This document shows, in pieces, positions 43,590 through 53,241 of a DNA stretch of 56,965 nucleotides. Source of the stretch: Myroides sp. N17-2 (GTDB taxonomy: Bacteria; Bacteroidota; Bacteroidia; Flavobacteriales; Flavobacteriaceae); contig NZ_NSGJ01000031.1 of the NCBI RefSeq assembly GCF_002286775.1, positions 1-56,965 of the forward strand, in the 5' to 3' direction. Below the pieces are notes generated by a model. It was not told the origin of the DNA and did not search any database. It was given only the letters and a program-made list of their open reading frames with translations. Numbering within the stretch: the stretch's first letter is position 1; every line of letters begins with the position of its first letter. A program made the position numbers and the translations under genes.

Positions 43590-44889
43590 ATGAGAAAACT
43601 ATTATTCTTACTTTGCCTATTGACTTTTGCACAACTTTCAATTGCACAAGAAATCATGCAGTTTAAAGTAAGTAAAACCTATTGTATTTTTAATTTTATG
43701 GAAACAATGACTTCTCAGCAAGGAGTTTCCTCTACCTTGAGAGAATATATTGTACCAAAGGCCAGAAAGGATAGCGCTTTTCGAGTGATTTGTAGTGATT
43801 TTCAAAATTTAAAACTGAATTATTACTATCAATTAGACGGGTATCCAGCAAATAGAAAATCTTAGCGTTCAACGCAGGATTTGGTTATTATCACTTTAGT
43901 AAACGCAAGTACGATAGAAGAATTTAAACAGAGGTCGATAGGAATTTTACCTCATAGTGAACAGCACAAATTAGTGACTCTTCTTGAACAAGCAGAAAAG
44001 TATTACGATGTTTTAATCTGGAATGATTACGAGGTAATAATAAATGAACAACGAAAAAAATTAGAAACTTACATCCCCCAAGTATCAAAAATATTTGATA
44101 AGATTCGACATTTTTATCGTTCCACTTGGACTGCTGATATTCCTTTTCTTGTCAGTATTTATCCGATTCCTGGATAAAAGGGAGTTTCAACAGTTACGCC
44201 ATATGCCAATAGTCTTTGTATTGGTGTTTTGACTAATGATACACGAGGTGTTGAACGGATGGGGGTGTTTTTTACGAAATGTGTCATGTATTATTTAATG
44301 AGCAAACTCCAGAATTTCAACAGCAAATCGATCAGTGGTTTGAAGAGAATACCTATTTATATAAACAGTATGCATATAACTTTTTTGATGAAGCCTTAGC
44401 TACAGCAATAGGAAATGGTTGGGTTCATAAAAACATCAGTGGAAGCTTACTTACAACGGATTGGTATAATAATGAATATATCAATGAATTTGCGAAAGAA
44501 CTCTATCTCACCAACAGATTATAGTATCCTTTTGAATCGAGTTTCTATTTATAGCAATGCTGAAACTAATATTGAAAGAACGAAGATAAGACAAGCTTTT
44601 GGGAAACATTTTCAGATGCCCCATAGTAATTTATCATCTCCAATTTTAGCTCTACAAAATTTGGAATCGCTAAAAAGTAGCACTCAAACTCAATTAATTA
44701 TTATTGACAAAAATCATCAGGAGACCTTTAAAAGAGATTTTCACACAATTATCAAAAATATCATCTATTGATCTAAGGAATAATACACTTGTGAGTTTTT
44801 ATGATGAGTTAAATAGACCTATTATATATCATAGACAGCATGGGAGTGGAGATGCTTGTACAAAAAATGAAAACGCTAAAGTTTTTTGA
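43590..44889 (+). pseudogene. Broken gene of a secreted HExxH-type metalloprotease
   Basis: Starts with a good signal peptide (MRKLLFLLCLLTFAQLSIAQ). The reading frame is interrupted by TAG at 43863-43865 and TAA at 44175-44177; both sides continue in the same frame with sensible protein. A shift near 44270 leads into YEMCHVLFNEQTPEF, which corresponds to a HEMCH zinc motif with the first His changed to Tyr (CAC to TAC). FFDEALATAIGNGWV follows, where a zinc-ligand Glu would be expected. Further shifts occur near 44510 and 44725. Two nonsense codons, three shifts and a lost zinc ligand make it clearly dead. I do not recognise a named family. Confidence 0.8.
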
Positions 44890-45002
44890 TTTAAAGGAGA
44901 TCACCCAACACAAAGTAGAGTAATTAATAAAAAACTAAAATTAAACGGTAACATAGTCAAAGGACTATCAATTGGTGTTTAATACATAAAGTCTAAAACA
45001 AG

Positions 45003-45290
45003 ATTTTGGAATAGAATCATTTAATCTAAAAAACTTCTATGCTACCGAAGCTGCCCGAATTTTTGTTATGATTACCTACAATCTAATGGCACTTTGTAGA
45101 ATGTTTTTTTACAAGAGAAAACACAAAAACCACTTTCTACATTAAGTTATGAGCCTTTGCTAATGGAGCTTATTTTGAGAAATCAAATGACACAATCAAG
45201 CTTAAATTAGCACTAGTCAAGAAATGACGAAAACGATTCATAGGTTTATGGGATTACTCTTTAAATATACCTAATCTAATCTGGGATTAA
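45003..45290 (+). pseudogene. IS1380-family transposase, degraded C-terminal remnant
   Basis: Reads DFGIESFNLKNFYATEAARI and then FVMITYNLMALCRMFF, a match in order to the C-terminal part of IS1380-type transposases and to the second remnant at 49797-50243 (ESFNLKDFYATEAALIFVMI). Later homologous pieces lie in other frames, with an in-frame TGA where the other copy has Arg (KK-RKR). It ends with taatctggg (45277-45285), the end sequence of this IS type. Independent of the other remnant, because it keeps more of the region before ESFNLK. Confidence 0.75.
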
Positions 45291-45382
45291 TGTAGTAAGA
45301 ATAGTAAAGTAGGATTGTGTACTCTCAGAAATAGAAAAAAGAACTATTAAGGACTAGGTATTACTTTAAAAATAATCGTAAA

Positions 45383-45436
45383 CAAAAGACGCTTTAAAAA
45401 AGACTAGTTATAACTAACTTTTTTAAGTGTCTTTTG
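45383..45436. terminator. Large hairpin, likely bidirectional terminator
   Basis: caaaagac (45383-45390) pairs with gtcttttg (45429-45436), ttaaaaaag with cttttttaa (45394-45402 and 45418-45426), and the centre is the palindrome tagttataacta. It is downstream of the minus-strand lipoprotein gene at 45503, and it also closes the plus-strand side. Confidence 0.7.
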
Positions 45437-45502
45437 CTTGTCTTATAGGTATTTGAATTCAAAAAACCTTACTTATTCAATACCCCCAATAAAGATTGGC
45501 TT

Positions 45503-46168
45503 TTATCTACCGAATGTATTTAACTTAGCAACTTCTTCAAAGCTGTCTATTTGTCCATGACCAACTCTATTTACTGATCCAGACATCAACATAGGTCTAT
45601 TGCTTCCTAAAACTCTTAAATAACCTGATGCTTCAAGTATTTTAGTATTACCGTTTTCTATAAGAGGATGTTTGCTTCCATATTTATGTTGATATTTAAC
45701 TGTTACTACTGAAGATTGTATATTAGCTTGAGAATCTGTGACTTCAGAGTCATCTGTAGTGCCACTATAATAGATTTTGGAAATTGTTTTACTAAAAGGA
45801 GTAGAGTGTTTTCCATAAACAATAAAAGCTTTGACTTGTTTTTTTAAGTCATTATCTGTAAAATCATTAGTTTTAATTTCTTCATTTAATAAATTAGATT
45901 CGTCTAAAAGGTTACCTTTTTTTACACTTTTTAAAAAATTTTCTAATTCTGAAATATCTAAATTCTTGATTTCTTCAATATCTTGTTTCTCTAACGGATA
46001 AGACTCTTCCCAACTATATTTTTTGAGTAAGTCTTTAACTTTATTTATTTTAACATCTAGTTTTTCTTTATTTGTTTGAATGTTTTGTTCTTTATCTTGA
46101 TTTATTTCATCTGAAGAACAAGATATACATGAAAGTAAACTGGCTAATATTATTAATGATTTTTTCAT
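45503..46168 (-). CDS. Lipoprotein of unknown function
   Basis: A 221-aa protein starting at the ATG at 46166-46168, which gives a clean lipoprotein signal (MKKSLIILASLLSCISC, lipid Cys17). A longer frame from 46201 would place 11 residues in front of the signal and is rejected. Residues 20-110 are charged and helical, possibly coiled coil (DVKINKVKDLLKKYSWEES and ISELENFLKSVKKGNL). The C-terminal 100 residues look more beta-like (SVVTVKYQHKYGSKHPLIEN). No known domain recognised. It is in the same direction as the sensor kinase gene, 187 bp behind it, so it may be part of that regulon. Confidence 0.7.
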   Translation of the reverse strand: MKKSLIILASLLSCISCSSDEINQDKEQNIQTNKEKLDVKINKVKDLLKKYSWEESYPLEKQDIEEIKNLDISELENFLKSVKKGNLLDESNLLNEEIKTNDFTDNDLKKQVKAFIVYGKHSTPFSKTISKIYYSGTTDDSEVTDSQANIQSSVVTVKYQHKYGSKHPLIENGNTKILEASGYLRVLGSNRPMLMSGSVNRVGHGQIDSFEEVAKLNTFGR

Positions 46169-46355
46169 TATTTTAAATAAGATTAAATTAATATTAAGCA
46201 AATATATAATAATTTTAGCAGTTATATAACATCGTAAAAATAGAATTTATCTAAGTACACGATAAAAATTAAAACAAAATTTAACCAAAATAGGTGGCAC
46301 AAGTACTGCAAAATCACTGGAACTAATAGAATCTAATATCCATCCACTACTAATT

Positions 46356-48338
46356 TTATAAATTAAAAAAGATAGTAACTGTACTCAAATCGTTTATTAT
46401 TTCAACATTTAAAGAAGCATTAAAACAATTTAAACGCGTATAAATACTTTTATATCCCACACCTTTTTTTACTTTATCTAATTCAAATCCCACGCCATTA
46501 TCAATAACACGTAATTGTATTTGTTGATTATATCTAATGATAAAAATATAACAATTTGTAGCCTCGGAATGCTTGTTTACATTTTGTAATAACTCTTGTA
46601 AAATAAGATATAAATGCGTTTTTTGTTCAATACTAAAAAGATTCCAGTCAATGTACTTATCAATTGTATAAGTAAACTGCGTATTAAAATCATTCTTTTG
46701 AGAGTTAATCAAATTAATTAAAATATCATGATAAAGCTGTTTATGATCAAATAAATTATTGTGAATATCATGAGAGATACTCCTAACATCTTTTTCTATT
46801 GATTGTAATTCTTTTATAATTTTCTCTTTTTTATCAATTTCAAGGCAAACTAATTCTTTCAAGGTAATCCGAGTAACAAAGATTTTATTAACTATATAGT
46901 CATGTAAATCATTAGCTATTTTTTTTCGTTCTAAATCTCTTACATCATTTGTTATAGTTTCTTGCTCCTTTAAAAGTTTTTGAATTTCTTGTATAGATTG
47001 TTGTTCCTTTTTTTCATAGAGTAAGCGTTTGTTCTGTAGCTTTAATTTGTAAGTTAATAATACAGCGAGAAAAGACACTATAAGCAACACAATGACTGCT
47101 AATAAGTTTGTATTGTTTCTAGATAATAAAGCATTAGCTTTTTCTATTTTGCTGGTTTCAAACTCAATACGAGCAAACTTATTTCGTGTGTTTTTATCAA
47201 TTTGGTTTAGACTATCTTGAGTTTTAAGATATAAAGAAATATATTTATCTTTATTTTTAAGATCATTAATTGATAAAAATTTCAAACTCTCTTTAAACTC
47301 ATTTCCATATCCATTGTCTAATGAAAGGTTATAAGTTTCTTTGGCAATTTCTATTGCAGACAAAGTGTCTTTTTGTTTTAATTTAAACTTAGATAATTGA
47401 AGTTTACTTCTTGCAATACCTTGTTTGTGGTAAATACTTTCTCTTATCTTTAAAGATGCATTGTATAAAGATTCTACTTCTGATTTTGTTCCATTTAAAA
47501 GACTTTGATTGTATGCATAATTATTTAGTAGCATTGCTTTTAATTTTAAATGCTTACTTGTCTCAGCTTTTTCTAGTCCCTTTTCAAGATTAAACTTTCC
47601 TTGTTGTAAATTATGTGTTTCATTGTAATACCCCCCTAAATTATTATAATAAGATATCCATGATTTTTCTAAAAGCTCCTCATTATATCCCTCTTGTTTT
47701 AGCTTCTTAAGTAATCCAGGTATTTCTAAAAAATACTGTAATGCAGCATCATACTCTTTTAATTCTTTTAGAACTAAGGCCATTTGAACGTTTGCCTCAT
47801 ATAGTAATCTTGTATTATCTTGTTTTGAAAGGTTTTGAAAAGCACGAATAGTTGCAATTTCACACTCTGTATAAATACCTTTATTGTAAAGAATTTCTGC
47901 TTTATATAGAAGAACTTTAGCCAAGTTAGCACTGTCTTTAATAGAAAAATATAATTTCTCGGACTTTAAGTAATAGTAAAAGGCACTATCAATAACTTGT
48001 TTACTATCATAGTGGTCACCTTTATAAAGTAAAACTTTAGCCTGGTCAGATGTATCTTTATGTATAGTAGCTAAATTATAAACTTGATTTAGCCTTTTTA
48101 AAAATAGTTTATCTTCACTTAGCCATTCATAACGGATTGCTATTTTAAATAAAATCTCTCTTTTTAAAGAATCATTTTGTAAATACTCTAAATCAGTCGA
48201 TAAACTATCCAGTAATCGTCTTTTATCAATTACTTGGTCATAATTAGCAAAATCATAAAGACTTTGATTTTGAATTACTTTAGACTTTGAACAACTTAAA
48301 AGTGCTAATAAAAAAAAAAGACAATAATATCTTATCAT
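46356..48338 (-). CDS. TPR-domain sensor histidine kinase (NarX/HisKA_3 type)
   Basis: A 660-aa kinase with a lipoprotein-like N-terminus (YCLFFLLALLSCSKSK), periplasmic TPR-like repeats (~60-380), one membrane helix (NLLAVIVLLIVSFLAVLL, about 411-432), a coiled coil, and a cytoplasmic kinase. The dimerisation domain RKKIANDLHDYIVNKIFVTR holds phospho-acceptor His479; the ATPase domain has the N-box ELLQNVNKHSEATN (Asn586) and G-box IDNGVGF (Asp613). Such TPR-HisKA_3 kinases usually pair with LuxR/NarL-type regulators; one is encoded divergently at 48917. The signal sensed is unknown. Confidence 0.9.
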   Translation of the reverse strand: MIRYYCLFFLLALLSCSKSKVIQNQSLYDFANYDQVIDKRRLLDSLSTDLEYLQNDSLKREILFKIAIRYEWLSEDKLFLKRLNQVYNLATIHKDTSDQAKVLLYKGDHYDSKQVIDSAFYYYLKSEKLYFSIKDSANLAKVLLYKAEILYNKGIYTECEIATIRAFQNLSKQDNTRLLYEANVQMALVLKELKEYDAALQYFLEIPGLLKKLKQEGYNEELLEKSWISYYNNLGGYYNETHNLQQGKFNLEKGLEKAETSKHLKLKAMLLNNYAYNQSLLNGTKSEVESLYNASLKIRESIYHKQGIARSKLQLSKFKLKQKDTLSAIEIAKETYNLSLDNGYGNEFKESLKFLSINDLKNKDKYISLYLKTQDSLNQIDKNTRNKFARIEFETSKIEKANALLSRNNTNLLAVIVLLIVSFLAVLLTYKLKLQNKRLLYEKKEQQSIQEIQKLLKEQETITNDVRDLERKKIANDLHDYIVNKIFVTRITLKELVCLEIDKKEKIIKELQSIEKDVRSISHDIHNNLFDHKQLYHDILINLINSQKNDFNTQFTYTIDKYIDWNLFSIEQKTHLYLILQELLQNVNKHSEATNCYIFIIRYNQQIQLRVIDNGVGFELDKVKKGVGYKSIYTRLNCFNASLNVEIINDLSTVTIFFNL

Positions 48339-48372
48339 TTATTTTAAGGAATTTAATCAAAAATAATTAAAA

Positions 48373-48400
48373 AAAAGCAATTCAAATGAGAATTGCTTTT
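48373..48400. terminator. Bidirectional hairpin between small lipoprotein and kinase genes
   Basis: aaaagcaattc (48373-48383) pairs perfectly with gaattgctttt (48390-48400), with a 6-base loop and A/T runs on both sides. On the minus strand it ends the small lipoprotein transcript just before the kinase start at 48338, so the kinase must get transcripts by read-through or from its own promoter in the short gap. Confidence 0.75.
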
Positions 48401-48411
48401 TATCTACACAC

Positions 48412-48594
48412 TTATTTTCCAGTTCTCTTGTCTTTATCTGGATCATCATCACCATGACGAAGACTTTTTTGAAAATCCTCGTCTTTTTCTTTCTTCTTAT
48501 GTTCAATTTCTTCTTTGAAATTGTCATCATTACTACACGATGCAAACATTGTAAAAAGAATTACCATACTACTAACTAAAATACTATTTCTCAT
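48412..48594 (-). CDS. Small charged lipoprotein
   Basis: A 60-aa protein. MRNSILVSSMVILFTMFASC is a lipoprotein signal with lipid Cys20. The mature 40 residues (SNDDNFKEEIEHKKKEKDED and on) are almost all charged and likely disordered. Too small for domain recognition. It starts 322 bp from the response-regulator gene in the opposite direction, and the kinase follows it. It could be an accessory of the two-component system, but this is position only. A frame in another register (48357-48545) is a shadow. Confidence 0.65.
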   Translation of the reverse strand: MRNSILVSSMVILFTMFASCSNDDNFKEEIEHKKKEKDEDFQKSLRHGDDDPDKDKRTGK

Positions 48595-48916
48595 GTTACT
48601 AAATTTTAGAATAATTTAAGCCCCTATTTTAACTAAATACTTTATAAGAATACCATATTAAAATGATTTTAATTATCAACTATTTTATTGTAATTACTTC
48701 CTCTTTTTGATGGATATAATCAAATCAAGTAAGAAGAGCGATGATTTTAAAATAGTTTCAAATTAATATTAGTTATCCCTAGGCATAATTATTAATAAAT
48801 ATTAAATAATTTGTATAGTTAAACTACCATATATGTTAAAGGATATAATTACAAACTGAAATTAATCTTGTTTACTGAATTCTAAAAGACTGGTTTAGCT
48901 ATCTTAGTAAAAAAAA
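48595..48916. other. Divergent control region of the two-component system
   Basis: 322 AT-rich bases between the minus-strand lipoprotein/kinase genes and the plus-strand response-regulator gene. It must carry promoters in both directions. I find no box that fully matches TAnnTTTG and no strong palindrome. Confidence 0.4.
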
Positions 48917-49549
48917 ATGAATATTATAATTGCAGATGACCATCAAATGGTTCAAGACGGATACAAATTAATACTAACAGATATAGTTAGCAATTGCATT
49001 ACTGTATCATCTTGTGAAGCATTTTATAATTGTTTAAATAGCACCTCAGAAAAAATCCATGTTGCAATTATTGATTATAATATGCCTTCTTATAGAGATC
49101 AAAATCTTAATACAGGGGCAGACTGTTGTGCATATATTAAAAAACTACACCCTAAATGTGTAGTTGTCTTAATTACAGCTCACGAAGAAGCTATAGTCTT
49201 GTATAACATATATAGAAAAGTTAGGCCTGAAGCACTAATAGTAAAGTTTGATTTTGACTCTAAAATATTTATTGATATTCTAAAATCTAATAAATATAAT
49301 TTCCCTTATTTAAGTCCTATCGCTGAAAAATCGATTAAAAAAATTATTAGTCATAACTCACTTTTAGATTCAAAAAATCGAGAAATAATAATGTACTTAT
49401 CTCAAGGTTTTAAATTAAATCAGTTAGAGAATTTCGTAATGCTAAGTACAAGTACTATTCAAAAAAGAATTAGTAAAATGCTAAATGAGTTTGAGGTAAA
49501 AGATTATCAAGAATTAATTGTAATAGCTCGAAAACATAATCTGCTTTAA
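48917..49549 (+). CDS. NarL/LuxR-type response regulator
   Basis: A 210-aa regulator. The receiver domain begins MNIIIADDHQMVQDGYKLIL (acid pair Asp7-Asp8); the phospho-acceptor is Asp53 in VAIIDYNMP, followed by the Thr/Ser switch in VLITAHEE, with Lys in IVKFDFDS. The C-terminal LuxR-type HTH is LLDSKNREIIMYLSQGFKLN with the recognition helix LSTSTIQKRISKMLNEFEVK. Divergent from the TPR kinase gene, so a natural pair. Candidate targets are the secreted-effector genes in this region, including the CDC-like genes. A broken paralog lies at 40894-41042. Confidence 0.9.
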   Translation: MNIIIADDHQMVQDGYKLILTDIVSNCITVSSCEAFYNCLNSTSEKIHVAIIDYNMPSYRDQNLNTGADCCAYIKKLHPKCVVVLITAHEEAIVLYNIYRKVRPEALIVKFDFDSKIFIDILKSNKYNFPYLSPIAEKSIKKIISHNSLLDSKNREIIMYLSQGFKLNQLENFVMLSTSTIQKRISKMLNEFEVKDYQELIVIARKHNLL

Positions 49550-49718
49550 TTATTGTATAGGATTATCCAATATTCATTTTAAACAGTAAGTTTCAATAAT
49601 CTGTTAAGCTTTGCTTTATAAGATGATGTTATCGATTTTTCGGATTATTTTAAAATTGTCATTGATAATAATTAATCCTTCCAATAGCTTTCCATCCTAG
49701 CAGCTTTAAATATTTTTA

Positions 49719-50250
49719 ACCCAGAATCCGCATTAGAAAAAGATGTACATTTATTATGTGTAATTCCTAACGCGTAGCGTTAGAAAATTTAAGCCTATGA
49801 ATTTTGATCTACCCTTTACCAACAAAGAGATTACACCATGGGGCGGAATGGTCTTTTTAAAGCAAATGTTAGATAAAATAGACTTTAAATCTCAGATTAA
49901 TTCCTGTGAAAGTCTTCCTTGTCAAAATTCTAATAGGGTACATGATGTGGATGTGATTTTAGAGTCATTTAATCTAAAAGACTTCTATGCTACCGAAGCT
50001 GCTCTAATCTTTGTGATGATTGCTTATAATCTAATGGCGCTATTTAGAATCTTTGTTTTACAAGAAAAAACACAAAAATCACTTTCTACATTAAGATATA
50101 GAACCTTTGCTATTGGAGCTTATTTCGAGAAAACAAATGACACGATCAAACTGAAAATAGCACTGGTCAAGAAGAGACGAAAATGGTTCGTAGGTTTATG
50201 GGATTATCCTTTAGACCTACCTTTAAAATTACCTAATGCGTAATCTGGGT
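49719..50250 (+). mobile_element. Miniature IS1380-type element (internal deletion derivative)
   Basis: 532 bp with 18-bp imperfect terminal inverted repeats, acccagaatccgcattag (49719-49736) and ctaatgcgtaatctgggt (50233-50250), which match at 15 of 18 positions. TTAA-like sequence is found at both outer edges. Inside is a transposase gene with its middle removed. A short palindrome, ctaacgc-gta-gcgttag (49769-49785), lies before the start codon. Such an element cannot move alone but could be mobilised by a full-length relative. Confidence 0.7.
49797..50243 (+). pseudogene. IS1380 transposase with in-frame internal deletion
   Basis: A 148-codon open frame joins the N-terminus of an IS1380 transposase (MNFDLPFTNKEITPWGGMVF and LKQMLDKIDFK) directly to its C-terminus (ESFNLKDFYATEAALIFVMI through KRRKWFVGLWDYPLDLPLKL). 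The full protein has roughly 430 residues, so about 270-290 including the DDE core are missing. The junction near NSNRVHDVDVILESFNLK keeps the frame. No transposase activity is expected, though end binding by the N-terminal part is imaginable. Confidence 0.8.
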
Positions 50251-50592
50251 TTAAAGGTATTGTCGTATAATTTGTGGTAATTGCGAGTAATTTTTTTTGA
50301 CATTACAGATTTTTATTCTCTTAAATTATAATAAATAACGGAGTGTTCAAGTAGTAAAATAACCTTTAACTATCACAATGTCTGATTGATATGTGGAGGT
50401 GAATTTAGACTGTAATTATAGTAGGATGTAGTTAAATGGAAATACATTCAGTATTGTACCAAGTCTAGCAATGTTTAATTAACAATATTTTATGATTTAT
50501 TGCTTACCAATAGCATAGTTTGTTAATAAGGAACTTGATCTATCTCTTAATGTATTTATTTAACTTAATTTTAAGCTAAATAAATACTTAAT
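50251..50592. other. Leader region of the CDC-like gene cluster
   Basis: 342 AT-rich bases between the miniature IS1380 element and the first toxin-like gene. A promoter for the cluster must lie here or in the IS. I find no exact TAnnTTTG box; TAGTTTG near 50515 is one base short of it. No terminator or gene is seen. Confidence 0.35.
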
Positions 50593-52128
50593 ATGAGAAA
50601 AACAATACGATTATTTGTCTTAACAAACTGTATTCTACTATACTCTTGTTCAGTTGATGACAAGGAGAAAAGTAACGAGCAAAATAACTACAATCTCGAA
50701 ATATTTAAAAATACAATCGAGATTAATACTATTGTTAATGCAAACAATAGTGAGTTTGTTCCTTTGATGAAACTTGTCAATAAAAACACTCTTAAAAAAA
50801 TAAATGAAACAGGAATGAATCTTAGTGTAAGAAACATTACTGATGATCCTTTTTTTTCTAGAAAAATGATAGAAAAAAGTACAAACCCTATTATAACTCC
50901 CGCACAAAAAGGTTCGATTTTTCCTGGAGCTGTATTAGAGGGAGATGCAATTAAAAGACAAGACTTTATGCTTTTAGATGTCCCTGCATACAAGCCAATA
51001 GTTCTTTCTTCAAATATCAAACATAATAGTAATTCTAGTATTTCTAAAACTGTAAGCAAGCCTTCCTATTCACAAACAAGAGAATACATTGTAGATATAA
51101 CTAAAAAAGGAGAGTTTCAAGAGTTTGAATCTTTCAGATTTTCACAAATATTTTACTCTAATTACAGTGAAATAAAACGTCTATTTGGTTCCAATATAAA
51201 TACTACTCAGTTATTTTCTAGAAAAAGAGAAAGTGAAGATTCAGACTTTGAAAAAGTTGACAAACAAACGGCATTAGCTGTTAAGTTTTCCCAAGTTGCT
51301 TTTTCAGTTTATCGCGATATTCAACCTGTTAGTGATTCCCCAATAGTTGGTAACACTCAATTTGAACCAATTGTTGTCAATTCTGTTCAATATGGTAGAA
51401 TGGGAATATTCACTTTTGAAACAGATTATGATATGGAATTCTCAAAAAAAACAGTTGAAAAAATCATGAATTCTGTTGCATATAATAAACAAGTAGTTCT
51501 TAGTACAGAAGAATTAAATCTAATGGAGACTGCTGATATTAAGATTTACTTGGTAGGAGTAAATGGATATGATTCTGCAAAAACTATTAATGGTTTAAAA
51601 GAGTTTTATGAACTGGTCCAAAATTCAAAATTCGATAGTAAGTCCTTCGGAGTACCAATTTCTTGCACATTTGTCACCGCTAATACAATGAAACTTGTTG
51701 AAGTTGAATTTGATATATCATATTTTGTTACACCTCTATATGCTGTGGAAAGAGTAGATAACATACAAGAATATTCTCATTCATCTGAGAGCTTCCGTCG
51801 TACAAATAATTATTCTATTGATTTTTATTTAGATAGGGAAAAAACAAAGAGAATTAGGCCACATAAAGATGTTATGTGTGAAATAGATTGGTCAGAAATA
51901 AAAGATCAAGTACGATTAGGTGTTACAAAAAGAATCCTAAACGAATCAGGAACAATTAGACTAACAAATGATCAGTTCGAAATTAATGGTAAATATATTG
52001 GTCAAGAAATATACTCTATACAACAATTAGGTAGACCCTCTCCTAATGGTGGAGGAGGCTCAAAAGAAGATATTCACATGAAAAGTTACAGATTAAAGGA
52101 TAATGATTATTTCTTTAAACTACGATAA
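50593..52128 (+). CDS. Cholesterol-dependent-cytolysin-like lipoprotein, long form
   Basis: A 511-aa protein with lipoprotein signal (LFVLTNCILLYSC, lipid Cys19). From ~100 to ~370 it follows the pore-forming core of cholesterol-dependent cytolysins: SIFPGAVLEGD (109-118), the ALAVKFSQVAFSVYRDIQP strand region, then VVNSVQYGRMGIFTFETDYD with the CDC-type YGR at 267-269, IKIYLVGVNGYDSAKTINGL, and SFGVPISCTF (351-360). The C-terminal ~130 residues form a separate beta-rich domain without the CDC undecapeptide, so cholesterol binding is not expected. Matches the long CDCL type of Bacteroidota. Twenty bp upstream of the short-form gene; one operon of three. Confidence 0.88.
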   Translation: MRKTIRLFVLTNCILLYSCSVDDKEKSNEQNNYNLEIFKNTIEINTIVNANNSEFVPLMKLVNKNTLKKINETGMNLSVRNITDDPFFSRKMIEKSTNPIITPAQKGSIFPGAVLEGDAIKRQDFMLLDVPAYKPIVLSSNIKHNSNSSISKTVSKPSYSQTREYIVDITKKGEFQEFESFRFSQIFYSNYSEIKRLFGSNINTTQLFSRKRESEDSDFEKVDKQTALAVKFSQVAFSVYRDIQPVSDSPIVGNTQFEPIVVNSVQYGRMGIFTFETDYDMEFSKKTVEKIMNSVAYNKQVVLSTEELNLMETADIKIYLVGVNGYDSAKTINGLKEFYELVQNSKFDSKSFGVPISCTFVTANTMKLVEVEFDISYFVTPLYAVERVDNIQEYSHSSESFRRTNNYSIDFYLDREKTKRIRPHKDVMCEIDWSEIKDQVRLGVTKRILNESGTIRLTNDQFEINGKYIGQEIYSIQQLGRPSPNGGGGSKEDIHMKSYRLKDNDYFFKLR

Positions 52129-52148
52129 AAACAGTTAAAATTTAAATT

Positions 52149-53237
52149 ATGAAAAAAACAGTTCTTTTAAAAGCAAGTTTGCTTAGTTTGTTTATTGTTA
52201 CTAGTTGTAATAGTGATAATGAATCCCAAGAACCTATTAAAGTACAACAAAATCATGAGTTAATTAAGGGGAATAATGTAGCGTATGATAAGGTTTATAA
52301 GATAGTTGATGGGATTGAATATGATATTACTAAAGAGCAATATGAATCAACTAAAATAAAACTCCCATTTGAGAAAGGTATACGCAGTACTGGGGCTACT
52401 TATGATTTCTATAGCATAACCCCATTGGCTACTGTTAATACTTATCTTGGGGCAATCTATGATGGGAATGATTTTGAAAATGGGATATATAACCCTGTTG
52501 GAGAGGTATTTGAAAGATTACAGAAAACTACAATGTCTTTATCTGTGCCTGTCCTGCCTGTAGAAATTAATACTACCTATAGTGGGCAATGGACGGGAAT
52601 TGTAAAATCATTAAGAGATGAAGGTTTCTCAGGAGAGCAATCCGTCTCGTTTACTTATTCTTTTAAACAAATTAGTAAGTATAAAGAATTACAATTAGCT
52701 TTTGGAGCAAATGTTAATGTAGGTACACTATTCTCTGTAGATATTGATATTAATTCTACTAATCTAAATTATAATACTGTGATGTATGTTGATTTTAATC
52801 AAGTATATTTTAATGCTGTTATGGATTATCCAGGAAATATTTTCATTGACAATACTGTTCGAGATAAATATGCATCAAAAAATCCTATCTATATTAACTC
52901 TGTAGATTATGGGAGAAGAGGAGTTATTATGGCGCAGTCTAATTATTCTTATCAAGAAGTTTCTGCTGCTTTTAGAGCTGCTTTTACAGCTAAAGTTGTA
53001 GATGGGTCTGTATCATTAGATGTAAACAGTAAAAAGATCTTATCAGAAAGCAAAATTACTATATGTATTATAGGAGGGCATAAAGACGCTCCTAAAGTAG
53101 CAGCAAATCTATCTGCTTTAAATGATTTTCTAGTAGAAGGTGGTGAATTCACTAAAACTAAATTTGGAGTTCCTATTTCATTTACTGCTGCCTATGCTAA
53201 AGATAATAGAAGTTATGTATCAAAATTAAAATTATAG
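52149..53237 (+). CDS. Cholesterol-dependent-cytolysin-like lipoprotein, short form
   Basis: A 362-aa lipoprotein (LLSLFIVTSC, lipid Cys20). It has the CDC core only: LGAIYDGNDFENGIYNPVGE in place of the PGA..EGD block, then SVSFTYSFKQISKYKELQLA, INSVDYGRRGVIMAQSNYSY (YGR at 254-256), AAFRAAFTAKVVDGSV, ITICIIGGHKDAPKVAANLS and KFGVPISFTAAYAKDNRSYV, and then it ends. The receptor/membrane-binding fourth domain of classical CDCs is absent, which is the definition of short CDCL proteins. In Elizabethkingia a short and a long CDCL together form the pore; this gene sits between two long ones. Confidence 0.88.
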   Translation: MKKTVLLKASLLSLFIVTSCNSDNESQEPIKVQQNHELIKGNNVAYDKVYKIVDGIEYDITKEQYESTKIKLPFEKGIRSTGATYDFYSITPLATVNTYLGAIYDGNDFENGIYNPVGEVFERLQKTTMSLSVPVLPVEINTTYSGQWTGIVKSLRDEGFSGEQSVSFTYSFKQISKYKELQLAFGANVNVGTLFSVDIDINSTNLNYNTVMYVDFNQVYFNAVMDYPGNIFIDNTVRDKYASKNPIYINSVDYGRRGVIMAQSNYSYQEVSAAFRAAFTAKVVDGSVSLDVNSKKILSESKITICIIGGHKDAPKVAANLSALNDFLVEGGEFTKTKFGVPISFTAAYAKDNRSYVSKLKL

Positions 53238-53241
53238 ATAT

